Source: Fusicatenibacter sp. (lineage in GTDB: Bacteria; Bacillota; Clostridia; Lachnospirales; Lachnospiraceae). Taken from it: a stretch of 53,939 bases of DNA. The notes beneath the pieces are model-generated. The model was given only the letters and a program-made list of their open reading frames with translations, had not been told where the DNA came from and searched no databases. The DNA lies in assembly GCA_017887445.1 (NCBI GenBank), contig JAGHIA010000084.1, forward strand, positions 1 to 53,939. Reading direction: 5' to 3'. Positions 8,453-17,779 of this stretch are shown piece after piece. How positions within the stretch are numbered: the stretch's first letter is position 1; each line of letters starts with the position of its first letter. Both the position numbers and the translations under genes were made by a program.

Positions 8453-9994
8453 ATGAGAAGAGAAGAGACAAACGAATACACAGACGAACTGGAAAAAATA
8501 GATCTGATCAGCTATCTGTACGAATTCATGAAGGCCCTGAAAAAATTTTTCTGGCTGGTGCTTCTGGCCGTGATCTTGTGCACGGCCGGCGGCTGCTTCT
8601 GGAGCTACAAAAGCTACCGGCCGGTGTACGAAGCCTACACCTCCTTCATCGTCACCGCCTCCGGCCAGTCCTACAGCAGCTCTTATTACGACAACACGAC
8701 AGCGGAACAGCTGGGAAAAACATTTCCCTACATTCTCACCAGCGGCGTGCTGAAGGATGTGGTGGCGGAAGATCTGGGATACGGCTTCGGCTCCTCCATT
8801 GAGGCTTCGGTGATGGAAGGCACCAATCTGTTCACCATCACTGTCCGCGACACATCGCCGCAGACCGCTTACGATGTGATGGCCTCCGTGATCAAAAACT
8901 ACCCGGTGGTCGCGGAATATATCATCGGCGGAACGACATTGACCGTTGTGGACGAGAGCGGCGTTCCCACCAAACCGGCCAACAGCGGCAGCATGAAACA
9001 GGCTGGAGCGGCAGGATTTCTGGCAGGTCTTGTGATTTCCGCGCTGCTTCTGGCCGTCTACATTGCCGGACGGAAAACCATCTGCAGCGGCGAGGACATG
9101 AACGCCATCGCCAGTACAAAATTCCTGGGCAACGTCCCGGAAACACGCATGAAAAAGCGCAGCAGCCGGAAAGACCAGACCATGGTCATCACAAACTCCA
9201 AGGTTCCCGCCGGCTTCAAGGAAGGCATCCGCCTGGTACGTTCCCGCACGGAAGCCGAGCTGAAAGACAGGCAGTGTCCGGTGGTGCTCGTGACAAGCGC
9301 TGTCCCCGAGGAAGGCAAGACCACGCTGGCGGTAAATCTGGCGCTGGCCTTTGCCCAGAAAAACCGCCGGACCATTCTGGTAGACGGGGACTTAAGAAAT
9401 CCTTCCGTGGTACAGCGTCTGGGAATGATAAAAAAGAAAAACGGCATTGTACAGGCCGTCCGGGAGCAGATAAAGCTGGAGGATGTGCTGACCGAGTATA
9501 AGGAGACCGGACTGAAGGTCCTTCCGGGAACCTCGAAAATCTCCAATCCCGCGTCGGTGATCCGCTCCAGGGAGATGAAAAACCTGATCGAGGCTTTGAA
9601 AGAACAGGCCGACATTATCCTGATCGATACGCCCCCAAGCTCCGTGCTGTCCGACGCAACACTGTACGAGGAGGTGGCGGACGGGGCCATTCTGGTCGTC
9701 CGTCAGGACTTCGCCAGCACCCAGCAGATCCGCAAAGGGATGGAAGCTCTTGCGGACGCGGATATTCCGGTGCTGGGATATGTGCTGAATTATGTGGAAG
9801 AAGGCATGACGGGGTACGGGTACAGCAGTTATGGCAAGTATGGCTATGGAAAGTACGGGTACCGCAGATATGGGTATGGGTACGGATATGGAAGTTATGG
9901 AAAGAGTGGATACGGCAGGGATGAAAGGGAGAGATACGCGGGGGAGGAGGAAGGAACCCGTGGGAAGCAGGGGAAGGATATACAAGGGGAGTAA
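8453..9994 (+). CDS. Wzz/BY-kinase fusion, copy 2, with tyrosine-rich tail
   Basis: 513 residues with the same plan as copy 1: two membrane segments, Walker A PEEGKTT (285-291), Walker A' LVDGD (309-313), Walker B ILIDTPP (389-395). The tail is striking: 14 tyrosines between residues 455 and 495, mostly as YG or YGYG units, followed by a charged end. Such tails are phosphorylated in trans between kinase subunits and reset by CpsB. Both tandem kinases keep all nucleotide-binding motifs, so neither looks dead. They may form mixed rings or answer to different signals. Confidence 0.92.
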   Translation: MRREETNEYTDELEKIDLISYLYEFMKALKKFFWLVLLAVILCTAGGCFWSYKSYRPVYEAYTSFIVTASGQSYSSSYYDNTTAEQLGKTFPYILTSGVLKDVVAEDLGYGFGSSIEASVMEGTNLFTITVRDTSPQTAYDVMASVIKNYPVVAEYIIGGTTLTVVDESGVPTKPANSGSMKQAGAAGFLAGLVISALLLAVYIAGRKTICSGEDMNAIASTKFLGNVPETRMKKRSSRKDQTMVITNSKVPAGFKEGIRLVRSRTEAELKDRQCPVVLVTSAVPEEGKTTLAVNLALAFAQKNRRTILVDGDLRNPSVVQRLGMIKKKNGIVQAVREQIKLEDVLTEYKETGLKVLPGTSKISNPASVIRSREMKNLIEALKEQADIILIDTPPSSVLSDATLYEEVADGAILVVRQDFASTQQIRKGMEALADADIPVLGYVLNYVEEGMTGYGYSSYGKYGYGKYGYRRYGYGYGYGSYGKSGYGRDERERYAGEEEGTRGKQGKDIQGE

Positions 9995-10136
9995 TGGATA
10001 ACGGTCGTAGAGTTGAACGTTGATTGTGAAGGCGTTTTATGTATTTAAGGGGAATAAAGTAAAAGGGAACTCCAGTACAGAGAAATATAAAATAAAAGAA
10101 ATAGCTGAGGCTGATAAATAACGCGAGGGGGAACCG
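9995..10136 (+). other. AT-rich junction between conserved kinase genes and sugar-transferase gene
   Basis: 142 bp without a gene or terminator hairpin, clearly richer in A+T than the kinase genes before it. A weak promoter-like pair exists (TTGAAC at 10013, TTTATG at 10036), but I would not call it. The GAGGGGG before the ATG at 10137 is the ribosome site of the next gene. Confidence 0.4.
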
Positions 10137-10757
10137 ATGTATAAAAATTGTTTGAAACGATTGTTGGATATACTTTTATCTCTGGGCGGAATTGTAGTTC
10201 TGTCCTGGCTGTACCTGATTCTGATCGTGGCTATCCGGGTGGATTCCCCGGGGCCGGTGTTTTTCCGGCAGAAAAGAGTCGGCAGAAACAAACGCTATTT
10301 CCAGATTCTGAAATTCCGGACCATGCGCACCGATACGCCCCATGATATGCCCACGCATCTTCTGAAGGACCCGGAGCAGTTTATCACCCGCACGGGCAGA
10401 TTCCTGAGAAAAACCTCTCTGGACGAGCTGCCGCAGCTGTTTAATATCCTCGGAGGCGATATGTCGGTGGTGGGACCGCGTCCGGCGCTCTGGAACCAGG
10501 AGGACCTGATCCGGGAGCGGGATAAATACGGAGCCAACGATATCCGGCCTGGCCTTACCGGCTGGGCCCAGACCCATGGCAGGGATGAACTGGAGATTGA
10601 AGAAAAAGCGAAGCTGGATGGATATTATGTACAGCATCTGAGCTTCGGGATGGATGTCCGGTGCTTTTTGAGGACCATTGGAGCGGTGCTGCGAAGCGAT
10701 GGAGTCGTGGAGGGCGGTACCGGGAGGATGGGACGGAGCGATGGGGAGAGACCATAA
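10137..10757 (+). CDS. Undecaprenyl-phosphate sugar phosphotransferase (initiating, PglC/WcaJ catalytic type)
   Basis: 206 residues, the short form with one membrane hairpin (about 12-34) and the catalytic domain only. Family motifs in order: FFRQKRVGRN, KFRTMR, then LRKTSLDELPQLFNIL with the Asp-Glu catalytic pair, GDMSVVGPRPAL, and RPGLTGWAQ. It transfers a sugar-1-phosphate from a UDP-sugar to undecaprenyl phosphate and starts the repeat unit at the inner membrane face. With the dehydratase at 403, a bacillosamine- or FucNAc-like sugar is a plausible first sugar, but the sequence does not prove the donor. It is the last GC-rich gene before the variable cassette. Confidence 0.92.
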   Translation: MYKNCLKRLLDILLSLGGIVVLSWLYLILIVAIRVDSPGPVFFRQKRVGRNKRYFQILKFRTMRTDTPHDMPTHLLKDPEQFITRTGRFLRKTSLDELPQLFNILGGDMSVVGPRPALWNQEDLIRERDKYGANDIRPGLTGWAQTHGRDELEIEEKAKLDGYYVQHLSFGMDVRCFLRTIGAVLRSDGVVEGGTGRMGRSDGERP

Positions 10758-10758
10758 G

Positions 10759-11877
10759 ATGAGAAAATTACTGATTCTCACGAATCATTCTTATATGTTA
10801 TACCAGTTTCGGAAAGAGTTGATTGAAAGGTTACAGGAAGAATATGAAGTTGTTCTGAGCATGCCTTTTGTCGGTCACGAAGAGGATTTTATGGCAATGG
10901 GATGCAAGTGCATCAATACAGAGATAGAACGCCGGGGAATGAATCCGGCGACGGATTTTCAGTTGCTCCGGTTCTATCAAAAAATCCTGTCACAGGAAAA
11001 GCCAGATAAAGTTCTTACATATTCCATCAAACCGAACGTATACGGCGGATTCCTCTGTATGATAAAGGGAATTCCCTATTACGCGAACGTACAGGGGCTG
11101 GGAACCGCCTTTCAGAAAAAAGGAATAGCTCAGTTTGCCGGATTTCTGTACAGAAATGCTTTTCGCAAAGTAAACACTGTATTTTTTGAAAATGAAGGAA
11201 ATGCGACAGAGTTTATCCGCAGGAGACTTGTGGATAAGAAGAAACTTATTGTTCTGCACGGCGCTGGTGTGAATTTGGAACATTATCGGCGGGGAGCCTG
11301 CAAGACCAGCGATTCTTCAGAATTGACAAAAAGAGGCCAGGACAGTAAAAAGCATTTTCTTTATCTGGGAAGGATTATGAAGGAAAAGGGAATTGACGAG
11401 CTTTTCCAGGCGGTTCAGAAGCTGCATGAAACCTATGAAAATAAATTTGTCCTGGATATGGTTGGCTTTTTTGAGGATGAGTATAAGGAACAGGTAGAAA
11501 GTCTCGAACAACGTGGAATCATAAAATTTCACGGGTTTCAGAACGAGACAAGACCATATTATGAAATGGCGGACTGTGTGGTCCTGCCCTCTTATCACGA
11601 AGGGATGAGCAATGTTTTGCTGGAGGCCTCCGCCATGGAAGTGCCGGTGATCACCAGCGATATTCCAGGATGCCGCGAGGCAGTGGAGGATGGACGGACA
11701 GGATATCTGTGTAGTGTTGGCGATCCTGAGATTTTGTATCGGAAGATGAAGATGATCATGGATACTGATAATCTGGAATTGGAAGAAATGGGGAAACGTG
11801 CGAGGGAGCGCATGAAGAGGTTGTTTGATAAGGAAAAGATTGTGGAACAGACAGTGGGGATTATAGACGGGGAATAG
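10759..11877 (+). CDS. Glycosyltransferase family 4 (GT-B)
   Basis: I start it at the ATG at 10759, one base after the previous stop; a longer reading frame from 10678 would overlap the sugar transferase by 80 bp. The 372-residue protein has the N-terminal GT-B fold beginning RKLLILTNHSYMLYQFRKEL and the GT4 donor domain with YLGRIMKEKGIDELF and the EGMSNVLLEASAMEVPVI nucleotide-binding segment (E-x7-E). The N-terminal part resembles PglA/WbuB-like enzymes that add the second sugar. It probably acts directly after the initiating transferase. Base composition drops towards A+T within this gene. Confidence 0.88.
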   Translation: MRKLLILTNHSYMLYQFRKELIERLQEEYEVVLSMPFVGHEEDFMAMGCKCINTEIERRGMNPATDFQLLRFYQKILSQEKPDKVLTYSIKPNVYGGFLCMIKGIPYYANVQGLGTAFQKKGIAQFAGFLYRNAFRKVNTVFFENEGNATEFIRRRLVDKKKLIVLHGAGVNLEHYRRGACKTSDSSELTKRGQDSKKHFLYLGRIMKEKGIDELFQAVQKLHETYENKFVLDMVGFFEDEYKEQVESLEQRGIIKFHGFQNETRPYYEMADCVVLPSYHEGMSNVLLEASAMEVPVITSDIPGCREAVEDGRTGYLCSVGDPEILYRKMKMIMDTDNLELEEMGKRARERMKRLFDKEKIVEQTVGIIDGE

Positions 11878-11883
11878 GAGAAT

Positions 11884-12996
11884 ATGATGACTTTGACAAA
11901 CTATTGGTGGCTGTTGATCTGGATATTTGTAGGTGGAACATTCCTGAATTATTTTTTCCCAAAGCGATACGAGATGGTAATGGGGAGAAGAGAAGAACGG
12001 TGGAATGCATTTCCTGCAATTGCGCTTGTCGTACCATACATAATTTGGGCAGGATTTCGGACGAATGAGTATGGGGATACAAGTGCATATAGATCGGCAT
12101 TTTTGAATGCACCAAGTCAGCTAGGACAACTGCTGGAATATCTTGCCACTATTACGAAAGACAAGGGGTTTTCTGTGTTAACTGTTGTGATGAAAACTAT
12201 TATTGGAAATTCAGATGTCTTGTTTTTTATTATAATTGCAGCTGTTCAAATCCTGTGTATTGTGTATGTATGCAGAAAATACTCTTGTGATTATTGGTTT
12301 AGTGTATTTTTCTTTATCGCCTCTACGGATTATATGGGCTTTGTGCACAACGGGATGCGTCAATTTTTGTCAATTACAATGATATTTGCAGCAACAGAAC
12401 TATTGCTAAAAAAGAAATATATTCGATTAATCGTGGTTATACTTGTGGCTTCAACGTTCCATGCTTCTGCGCTTTTTATGCTACCAGTTATTTTTATTGT
12501 ACAAGGCAAAGCATGGAATAAAAAAAGTGTTTTATGTATAGTTGTTTGTATTATAATATTGTTCTTTGTTGACCGTTTTACGGATATTCTCGACTCTGCT
12601 TTGTTGGCAACACAGTATTCTGGGATGGTATCAGATTGGCAGGAATGGCAGGATGATGGAACAAATCCGATTCGAGTATTAGTGTATTCCATTCCTATGC
12701 TTTTATCTCTTGTTGGATATAAACAGATAAAAGCGGCAGATGATAAACTTATAAATATTAGTGTAAATTTCTCTATTTTAGCTAGCGGAGTAGCATTGAT
12801 TTCTATGGCGACTTCTGGAATTTTTATTGGTAGAATGGTGGAAACGGTATATCTGCTTCCGCTCCTTATTCTATTACCGTGGGAGATTAAGAATATATTC
12901 ATGGTTGATTCGTCACGATTGGTGTCATTGTCTGCGGTAGTTGGCTATATTGCGTTTTTCTATTACCAGATGCATTTTGCATGGGGACTATTATGA
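11884..12996 (+). CDS. EpsG-family polysaccharide polymerase (Wzy-like)
   Basis: About 370 residues with roughly ten hydrophobic segments. Family features include FRTNEYGDTSAYR near residue 59 and FVHNGMRQFLSI near 155, the conserved R-Q-x-L region of EpsG-like polymerases. It should link flipped repeat units into the polymer on the outer membrane face. Two ATGs in a row (11884 and 11887) are possible; the GGAG at 11877-11880 fits the second better. Strongly AT-rich, unlike the operon's first ten genes. Confidence 0.85.
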   Translation: MMTLTNYWWLLIWIFVGGTFLNYFFPKRYEMVMGRREERWNAFPAIALVVPYIIWAGFRTNEYGDTSAYRSAFLNAPSQLGQLLEYLATITKDKGFSVLTVVMKTIIGNSDVLFFIIIAAVQILCIVYVCRKYSCDYWFSVFFFIASTDYMGFVHNGMRQFLSITMIFAATELLLKKKYIRLIVVILVASTFHASALFMLPVIFIVQGKAWNKKSVLCIVVCIIILFFVDRFTDILDSALLATQYSGMVSDWQEWQDDGTNPIRVLVYSIPMLLSLVGYKQIKAADDKLINISVNFSILASGVALISMATSGIFIGRMVETVYLLPLLILLPWEIKNIFMVDSSRLVSLSAVVGYIAFFYYQMHFAWGLL

Positions 12997-13033
12997 GAAA
13001 AGAGCAGATGGAGGCATAGGAATAAGAATAAGA

Positions 13034-13999
13034 ATGCAAGCAACATTGGTTATTTCATTAGATTTTGAATTATTTTGGGGTATGCAAGATTGCAGTACAT
13101 TGGAAGAATACCAGGACCATGTATTGGGTGGTAGACAGGCAATTCCTAAATTGTTGGATTTATTTCAAAAGCATGGCATTCATGCAACATGGGCAACAGT
13201 GGGGTTTCAGTTTGCGCATACATTTAATGAAGTACAGAAGTATTTCCCCCCAGATGAGTTAAGACCAAGCTATAGAAACAAAAGACTATCAACTTATAAT
13301 TGTTTTTCTTCTATTGGTAAAGATGAACAAACAGCACCTTGTTTTTATGCCCCATCTTTGATTGATAAGATTGCCCAATATGATGGACAGGAAATCGCTA
13401 GCCATACATTTTCACACTACTATTGTAAAGAAGTTGGACAGACAATAGAACAGTTCAAGGCTGATATGGAGGCTGCCAAAAAAATAGCAGAATCGCAAGG
13501 TCACTATTTAACATCAGTTATACTTCCTAGAAATCAATGTACTCCAGAATATATTGCAGTGTTAAAAGAGTTGGGTTTTACAGCTTATCGTGATGAGGAA
13601 AGTGATTGGATTCATGAAAAGGTTCCTCTTCGTCCCCTAATGCGAGGACTTCGACTGGCTGACGTATATATACCTTTGACTGGACAAGGTGGATATGTTC
13701 CAAACGACGAGAATGGGATCATTAATTTAGTGGGTTCTCGTATGTACAAGCCGTTTTTCAAACCATTAGCATACTTTGAAAAAATGAAGATTCGGCGTAT
13801 CAAGAAACAGATGCTTCATGCAGCCCAGAATGGCTTAACTTTTCATTTGTGGTGGCATCCACACAATATTGGAGTTATGACAGAGTATCATCTGAAACAG
13901 TTAGAAGAGATTTTTGACTATTACGATGAATTAAAAGAAAAATATGGAATGCGCAGCCTAAATATGAAAGAGGCTGCCGGAGAGTTACTTAGCAGGTGA
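13034..13999 (+). CDS. Polysaccharide deacetylase family protein (NodB-like)
   Basis: 321 residues from the ATG at 13034; longer in-frame starts would run back into the polymerase gene, and GGAGG/TAGG lie upstream, though the spacing is long. It has the NodB-type opening ISLDFELFWG with the catalytic Asp, ATWATVGF, and the metal motif SHTFSHYYC (H-x3-H) near residue 125. A late H-x-W-W-H-P segment provides the C-terminal His. Members in O-antigen and capsule loci deacetylate sugars or act as carbohydrate esterases. No signal peptide is visible, so it probably acts in the cytoplasm on lipid-linked intermediates. Confidence 0.8.
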   Translation: MQATLVISLDFELFWGMQDCSTLEEYQDHVLGGRQAIPKLLDLFQKHGIHATWATVGFQFAHTFNEVQKYFPPDELRPSYRNKRLSTYNCFSSIGKDEQTAPCFYAPSLIDKIAQYDGQEIASHTFSHYYCKEVGQTIEQFKADMEAAKKIAESQGHYLTSVILPRNQCTPEYIAVLKELGFTAYRDEESDWIHEKVPLRPLMRGLRLADVYIPLTGQGGYVPNDENGIINLVGSRMYKPFFKPLAYFEKMKIRRIKKQMLHAAQNGLTFHLWWHPHNIGVMTEYHLKQLEEIFDYYDELKEKYGMRSLNMKEAAGELLSR

Positions 14000-14003
14000 A
14001 AAA

Positions 14004-15791
14004 ATGTATCAATTTTATTATGCTGACAGAAATCAGCAATATGAGTCAGGCGCTTTTACTGATGATATGAACAATTATTTTAAAATTACAGCAGTGCGTC
14101 CTACCATGTGGGAAGAGCATTGCCTGGAATGTTCAGCTCCATTATGTTATCAAAACTGTTTGCACTATGCAGCACGGAGTGACGGACGCTGCAAACGATT
14201 TGAAAATAGTTTTTTGACTTTTCAGAATGATAAAGCTTGTTGTGGGCAGGGCGTACATATCAAATTTCGCAAATGGGCGAATATGATGACGATTATTTTT
14301 CCGGCCATGCTGCCTTTAGATAAATATCAGGAGCTTTTTGAGAGAAACCAGAAGCTGGGGAATCGGTTAAAGAAGATTACTGATAGTAAATTGCCAACAA
14401 ATGTACGTTGGCAGTTGATCAGAGCAGAGGAATATTTACGTCGAAGAAAACTGAGAGGTATGGTGACTGAGGATAGAGCGCCAAGTGCTTTTGTGTTTCA
14501 TGGGCTTAGTTATCATGCAGAACCGTATAATCTTATTATAGAAATATATGATGACCATACTCCATTATATAAGACTTCTTTGCCAATTGTGCCAGGGGAA
14601 AATATTTTTGTCTTGAAACAGGAGCAGCTATCAGCAGAGTGTTGGACTGCAAATAATCTGGTGAAGGTTTATCCTGAGAACGATCTGGAAGCGGAACTGG
14701 ATATTTTGTGGTGTGATTTTGTTCAGGGAGAGCCTGTTATGTCAGAAAAACCGGCGGCACAGATAAAGTGTGTTGTTTGGGATTTGGATAATACCCTTTG
14801 GAACGGAACACTGATTGAAACAGAAGAGCCTGAGAAGCTTCAATTAAATAAGGGTGTCTTAGAGATTGTCCGGGAATTAGACCTGAGAGGAATTATTCAG
14901 TCTGTTGCAAGTAAAAATGATATGGATGCGGCATGGCCTGTATTGGAGAAACTGGGACTTGCAGAGTATTTTCTCTACCCGCAAATTCACTGGAATGCAA
15001 AAAGCGGATCGATGGAGCAGATCGCAAAAAGCTTGAATATTGGGATTGATACGCTTGCGTTGATAGATGACTCTAGCTTTGAGCGGGAGCAAGTGCGGAG
15101 TGTATGGCCGCAAGTGCGTGTTTATGACATTGCAGAGTTGCCGGATTTACTAAATAAAGCAGAATTTGCAGTTACGATAACGGAAGAAAGCAAAAACCGG
15201 CGGGTGATGTATCGGGCAGAAGAAAAGAGAAACCAATTGATGGCGGATGGAAATGAAGATACGATTGCTTTTTTGAAAAAGTGTAACTTACAAATTGAAG
15301 TTTTCATACCAAAATCGGATTCAGAAATTTTGCGATGCTATGAATTGATAGTACGGACAAATCAACTAAATATGTCTGGCAAAAAATATAGCCAGGAAGA
15401 ATTTAAGGATGTTTTGAATCGTGCAGAACATAGGAATTTTGCGTTTTCCTGTAAAGATGATTTTGGAGAATATGGAATTGTAGGTTTTGGTCAGTATCGC
15501 ATCGAACAGGAAGAACTGATTTTTACGGAATTTGCAATGAGCTGTCGGGTGGCCGGGAAATATGTAGAGAGTGCGCTGTTTACATATTTATTGGAGAGAG
15601 GACGTTGCAAGGAAGGCGTTTTTGAAGTTCAAAAAACAAAGAAAAACGTTTTGCTGAGAAGAACTTTAGATGATATTGGATTTGTCGAAAAGGGCAGTGA
15701 GGGAAACAGAGTGTGCTATGCTTTTGCGGCTCCGTTGAAATATGATGATTTAGTGTTATGCCGAAAAAGTGTTTATGGGGAATTGAAATGA
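14004..15791 (+). CDS. FkbH-like HAD-IIIC protein with Cys-rich N-terminus and GNAT-like C-terminus
   Basis: 595 residues. Part 1 (about 1-110) has a cysteine-rich motif C40-x2-C43-x4-C48-x3-C52-x10-C63, suited to binding zinc or an Fe-S cluster. Part 3 (255-390) is an FkbH-type HAD domain with WDLDNTLW (D260, D262), ASKND and IDDSSFE. Part 4 (about 440-590) resembles the acyltransferase-like GNAT end of FkbH proteins. FkbH proteins load small acyl units such as glyceryl-phosphate onto carriers. In a polysaccharide locus the likely job is making a non-sugar substituent, but no acyl carrier protein is visible nearby. It ends in an ATGA overlap with the next gene. Confidence 0.8.
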   Translation: MYQFYYADRNQQYESGAFTDDMNNYFKITAVRPTMWEEHCLECSAPLCYQNCLHYAARSDGRCKRFENSFLTFQNDKACCGQGVHIKFRKWANMMTIIFPAMLPLDKYQELFERNQKLGNRLKKITDSKLPTNVRWQLIRAEEYLRRRKLRGMVTEDRAPSAFVFHGLSYHAEPYNLIIEIYDDHTPLYKTSLPIVPGENIFVLKQEQLSAECWTANNLVKVYPENDLEAELDILWCDFVQGEPVMSEKPAAQIKCVVWDLDNTLWNGTLIETEEPEKLQLNKGVLEIVRELDLRGIIQSVASKNDMDAAWPVLEKLGLAEYFLYPQIHWNAKSGSMEQIAKSLNIGIDTLALIDDSSFEREQVRSVWPQVRVYDIAELPDLLNKAEFAVTITEESKNRRVMYRAEEKRNQLMADGNEDTIAFLKKCNLQIEVFIPKSDSEILRCYELIVRTNQLNMSGKKYSQEEFKDVLNRAEHRNFAFSCKDDFGEYGIVGFGQYRIEQEELIFTEFAMSCRVAGKYVESALFTYLLERGRCKEGVFEVQKTKKNVLLRRTLDDIGFVEKGSEGNRVCYAFAAPLKYDDLVLCRKSVYGELK

Positions 15792-16894
15792 TATTTTTTA
15801 TTAGAGATAATGAATGTTTCGAACCTCGTGTTCAAAACTATTTGAACTATTTCGATAGAAACGATGTAAAATATCACGTGATTGCATGGAATAGGAATGG
15901 AAAGGCAAAGCTTGATAAAAACATCACGTTTTTCCAGAAAAGTGCGGAGTATGGTAAACGCATAAAAAATATACCTAATAAATTGGCGTGGATGTTTTTT
16001 GTTGTGAAGACAATATGGAAAAACCGGAAAGAATGTACAGCAATACATGCTTGTGATATTGATGCTGTTCTCCCGGCTCTTGTCATGGGAAAACTACTTC
16101 ACAAAAAAGTAATATTTGATATTTTTGACTGGATTAGTTCATTGACGGGAAAAGGAGCAGTATATACATTGGTGGAATTTTTGCAGAACTTTGCATATAA
16201 CCACTCGGATGCTGTGATCTTGTGTGAGGAAGAAAGAAAAGCGCAAGCTAAAGCTACAAATCAGAATATCTGGGTGTTGCCTAATATCCCGAATGGTAAG
16301 ATGTTGCTTGACCCCAAAACAACGGAAATGATATCTGAACAGAGAAAATCTTACCGATTAACGATTAGCTATGTAGGTGTTTTTGACCATGACCGGGGGT
16401 TGGAAAATTTATTGAGGTGTGTATCAGAACGCAGTGATATATTGTTGAACATTGCTGGATTTGGCGTTCTTGATAAAGAAATTCAAGCGTATGCCGATGC
16501 AAATTCAAATATTTGCTATTGGGGAAGAGTTGAATACGCAGTAGGTCAGGCCATTCAAAAAAATTCAGATCTAATAGCAGCTATGTATCATTTGACCAGT
16601 CCGTTGCATAAGTATGCTGCACCTAATAAATATTATGAAAGTTTACTGCTTGCTGTCCCGATGGTCACAACAAATAATACATTGGTTGGTTCAAAGGTAA
16701 CTAGGTATGATACTGGTTTCGTAATCGGAGAGGATAAAAAAGATCTTTTCTTGCTTTTGGATGATGTGAATTTAAAGGAGGATATCATTGCCAAAGCTGA
16801 AAAATGTAGAACAACATGGGATAATGTTTATGCGCGGTATTATGATTTATTTATGAAAGACTGCTATTTGGAATTTATAGAGGAAGGTATATAG
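15788..16894 (+). CDS. Glycosyltransferase, GT4-like (GT-B)
   Basis: 368 residues from the ATG at 15788, which overlaps the previous stop (ATGA) and has GGGGA 6 bp upstream. It begins MIFFIRDNECFEPRV and keeps a GT-B layout: HACDIDAVLPALVMGKLL near residue 82, IFDIFDWISS, then a donor domain with SYVGVFDHDRGLENLL and AAPNKYYESLLLAVPMV, where the E in KYYE takes the usual GT4 glutamate position. The acceptor and donor sugars cannot be told from sequence. Confidence 0.8.
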   Translation: MIFFIRDNECFEPRVQNYLNYFDRNDVKYHVIAWNRNGKAKLDKNITFFQKSAEYGKRIKNIPNKLAWMFFVVKTIWKNRKECTAIHACDIDAVLPALVMGKLLHKKVIFDIFDWISSLTGKGAVYTLVEFLQNFAYNHSDAVILCEEERKAQAKATNQNIWVLPNIPNGKMLLDPKTTEMISEQRKSYRLTISYVGVFDHDRGLENLLRCVSERSDILLNIAGFGVLDKEIQAYADANSNICYWGRVEYAVGQAIQKNSDLIAAMYHLTSPLHKYAAPNKYYESLLLAVPMVTTNNTLVGSKVTRYDTGFVIGEDKKDLFLLLDDVNLKEDIIAKAEKCRTTWDNVYARYYDLFMKDCYLEFIEEGI

Positions 16895-16901
16895 AGAAGG
16901 C

Positions 16902-17766
16902 ATGAGAAATAACCGTTTTGAGCGTATTCTAAAAAGAAACAGTGCTGTTTTAAGTAATGGGACGGAACTTTGCTGCGCTAAAAAGAATAGAGTGAATTTA
17001 AATGCGTGGATTAACTACGATAGCGCAGTTAATAATGTCGGAGATTATCTTTCGCTTGAAATCGTAAAAGATGTTTGCACGAAACAGGGGATTGACACCA
17101 ATAAGCCCGTGCGTAAGACAAAACATTTATATGCAATCGGTTCTATACTATTGGGGTGGCAAGACGCTACTATATGGGGAAGTGGATTTGGATATGATTT
17201 CTCTGACAAATGGTATTTTCAGATTGAAGGCTTTATGCATCGATTGCTGCATAAAACAGATATCCGAGCTGTAAGAGGTCCTCTTACTAGACAGTTATTG
17301 AACAAAATGGGAATTTCCTGCCCCGAAGTATACGGAGATCCGGCTGTTTTGATACCATTATTTTACCAGCCGGCGATGTCGGGGGGGGGGGAATGAATAT
17401 ATATTGATACCACATTACTCAAAGTTAAATGAGTATAAAGGGACAGAGGTATTAGGAAGTTTTCAAAAAGATTGGCGAGTATTTGTCGATAGAATTGTTA
17501 ATTCTAAATTGGTTATCAGTTCGTCTCTTCACGGTATTATTATTGCAGAAACATATGGGATCCCCGCAGTAATGTGGTATGATACCCCAACGACCGATAT
17601 TACCAAATATAAAGATTGGTATCTGTCAACAGGAAGAGAAACGATACCTGTTGTCTACAGTATTGAGGAAGCCTTGGAAATGCAAAGAGAACCGCTCGAT
17701 TTACAAGTAATAAAGAAGATGCAAGATACATTGCTTGAGGTATTTCCAGCAGATTTATGGGAATGA
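16902..17766 (+). pseudogene. Polysaccharide pyruvyltransferase, split by an 11-G tract (probable phase-off state)
   Basis: The first part (16902-17396, 164 residues) runs through DNVGDYLSLEIV-like and VYGDPAVLIPLFYQ segments of the WcaK/CsaB pyruvyltransferase family, then hits a stop just after GGGE. The second part continues in another frame at once (from 17392, NEYILIPHYSK) to 17766 and carries the conserved SSLHGIIIAETYGIP segment. The two frames are joined at a run of 11 G (17381-17391). With 10 or 13 G the reading would be continuous, giving one protein of about 288 residues. Everything else in both halves is intact, so slippage or an assembly error is more likely than decay. Family knowledge: it transfers pyruvate from PEP onto a sugar as a ketal. 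Confidence 0.85.
17381..17391 (+). repeat. Homopolymer G11 (candidate phase-variation tract)
   Basis: Eleven consecutive G in an otherwise AT-rich gene, exactly at the frame break of the pyruvyltransferase. Tracts of this length change by one unit during replication in many contingency loci. I see no other G or C run this long in the window. Confidence 0.85.
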
Positions 17767-17779
17767 GGAAGGATGAAGA

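Noticed and set aside
7071-8471. A 466-residue minus-strand frame opposite the first BY-kinase
   Set aside because: Same kind of shadow; the plus strand has intact Wzz and kinase motifs.
12941-13033. Longer N-terminus for the polysaccharide deacetylase
   Set aside because: It would overlap the polymerase by 56 bp and adds no family-like residues; NodB homology begins at 13034.
17404-17766. The 120-residue second half of the pyruvyltransferase as an independent gene
   Set aside because: It lacks a ribosome site, begins at a TTG inside the domain, and continues the first half exactly across the G tract.
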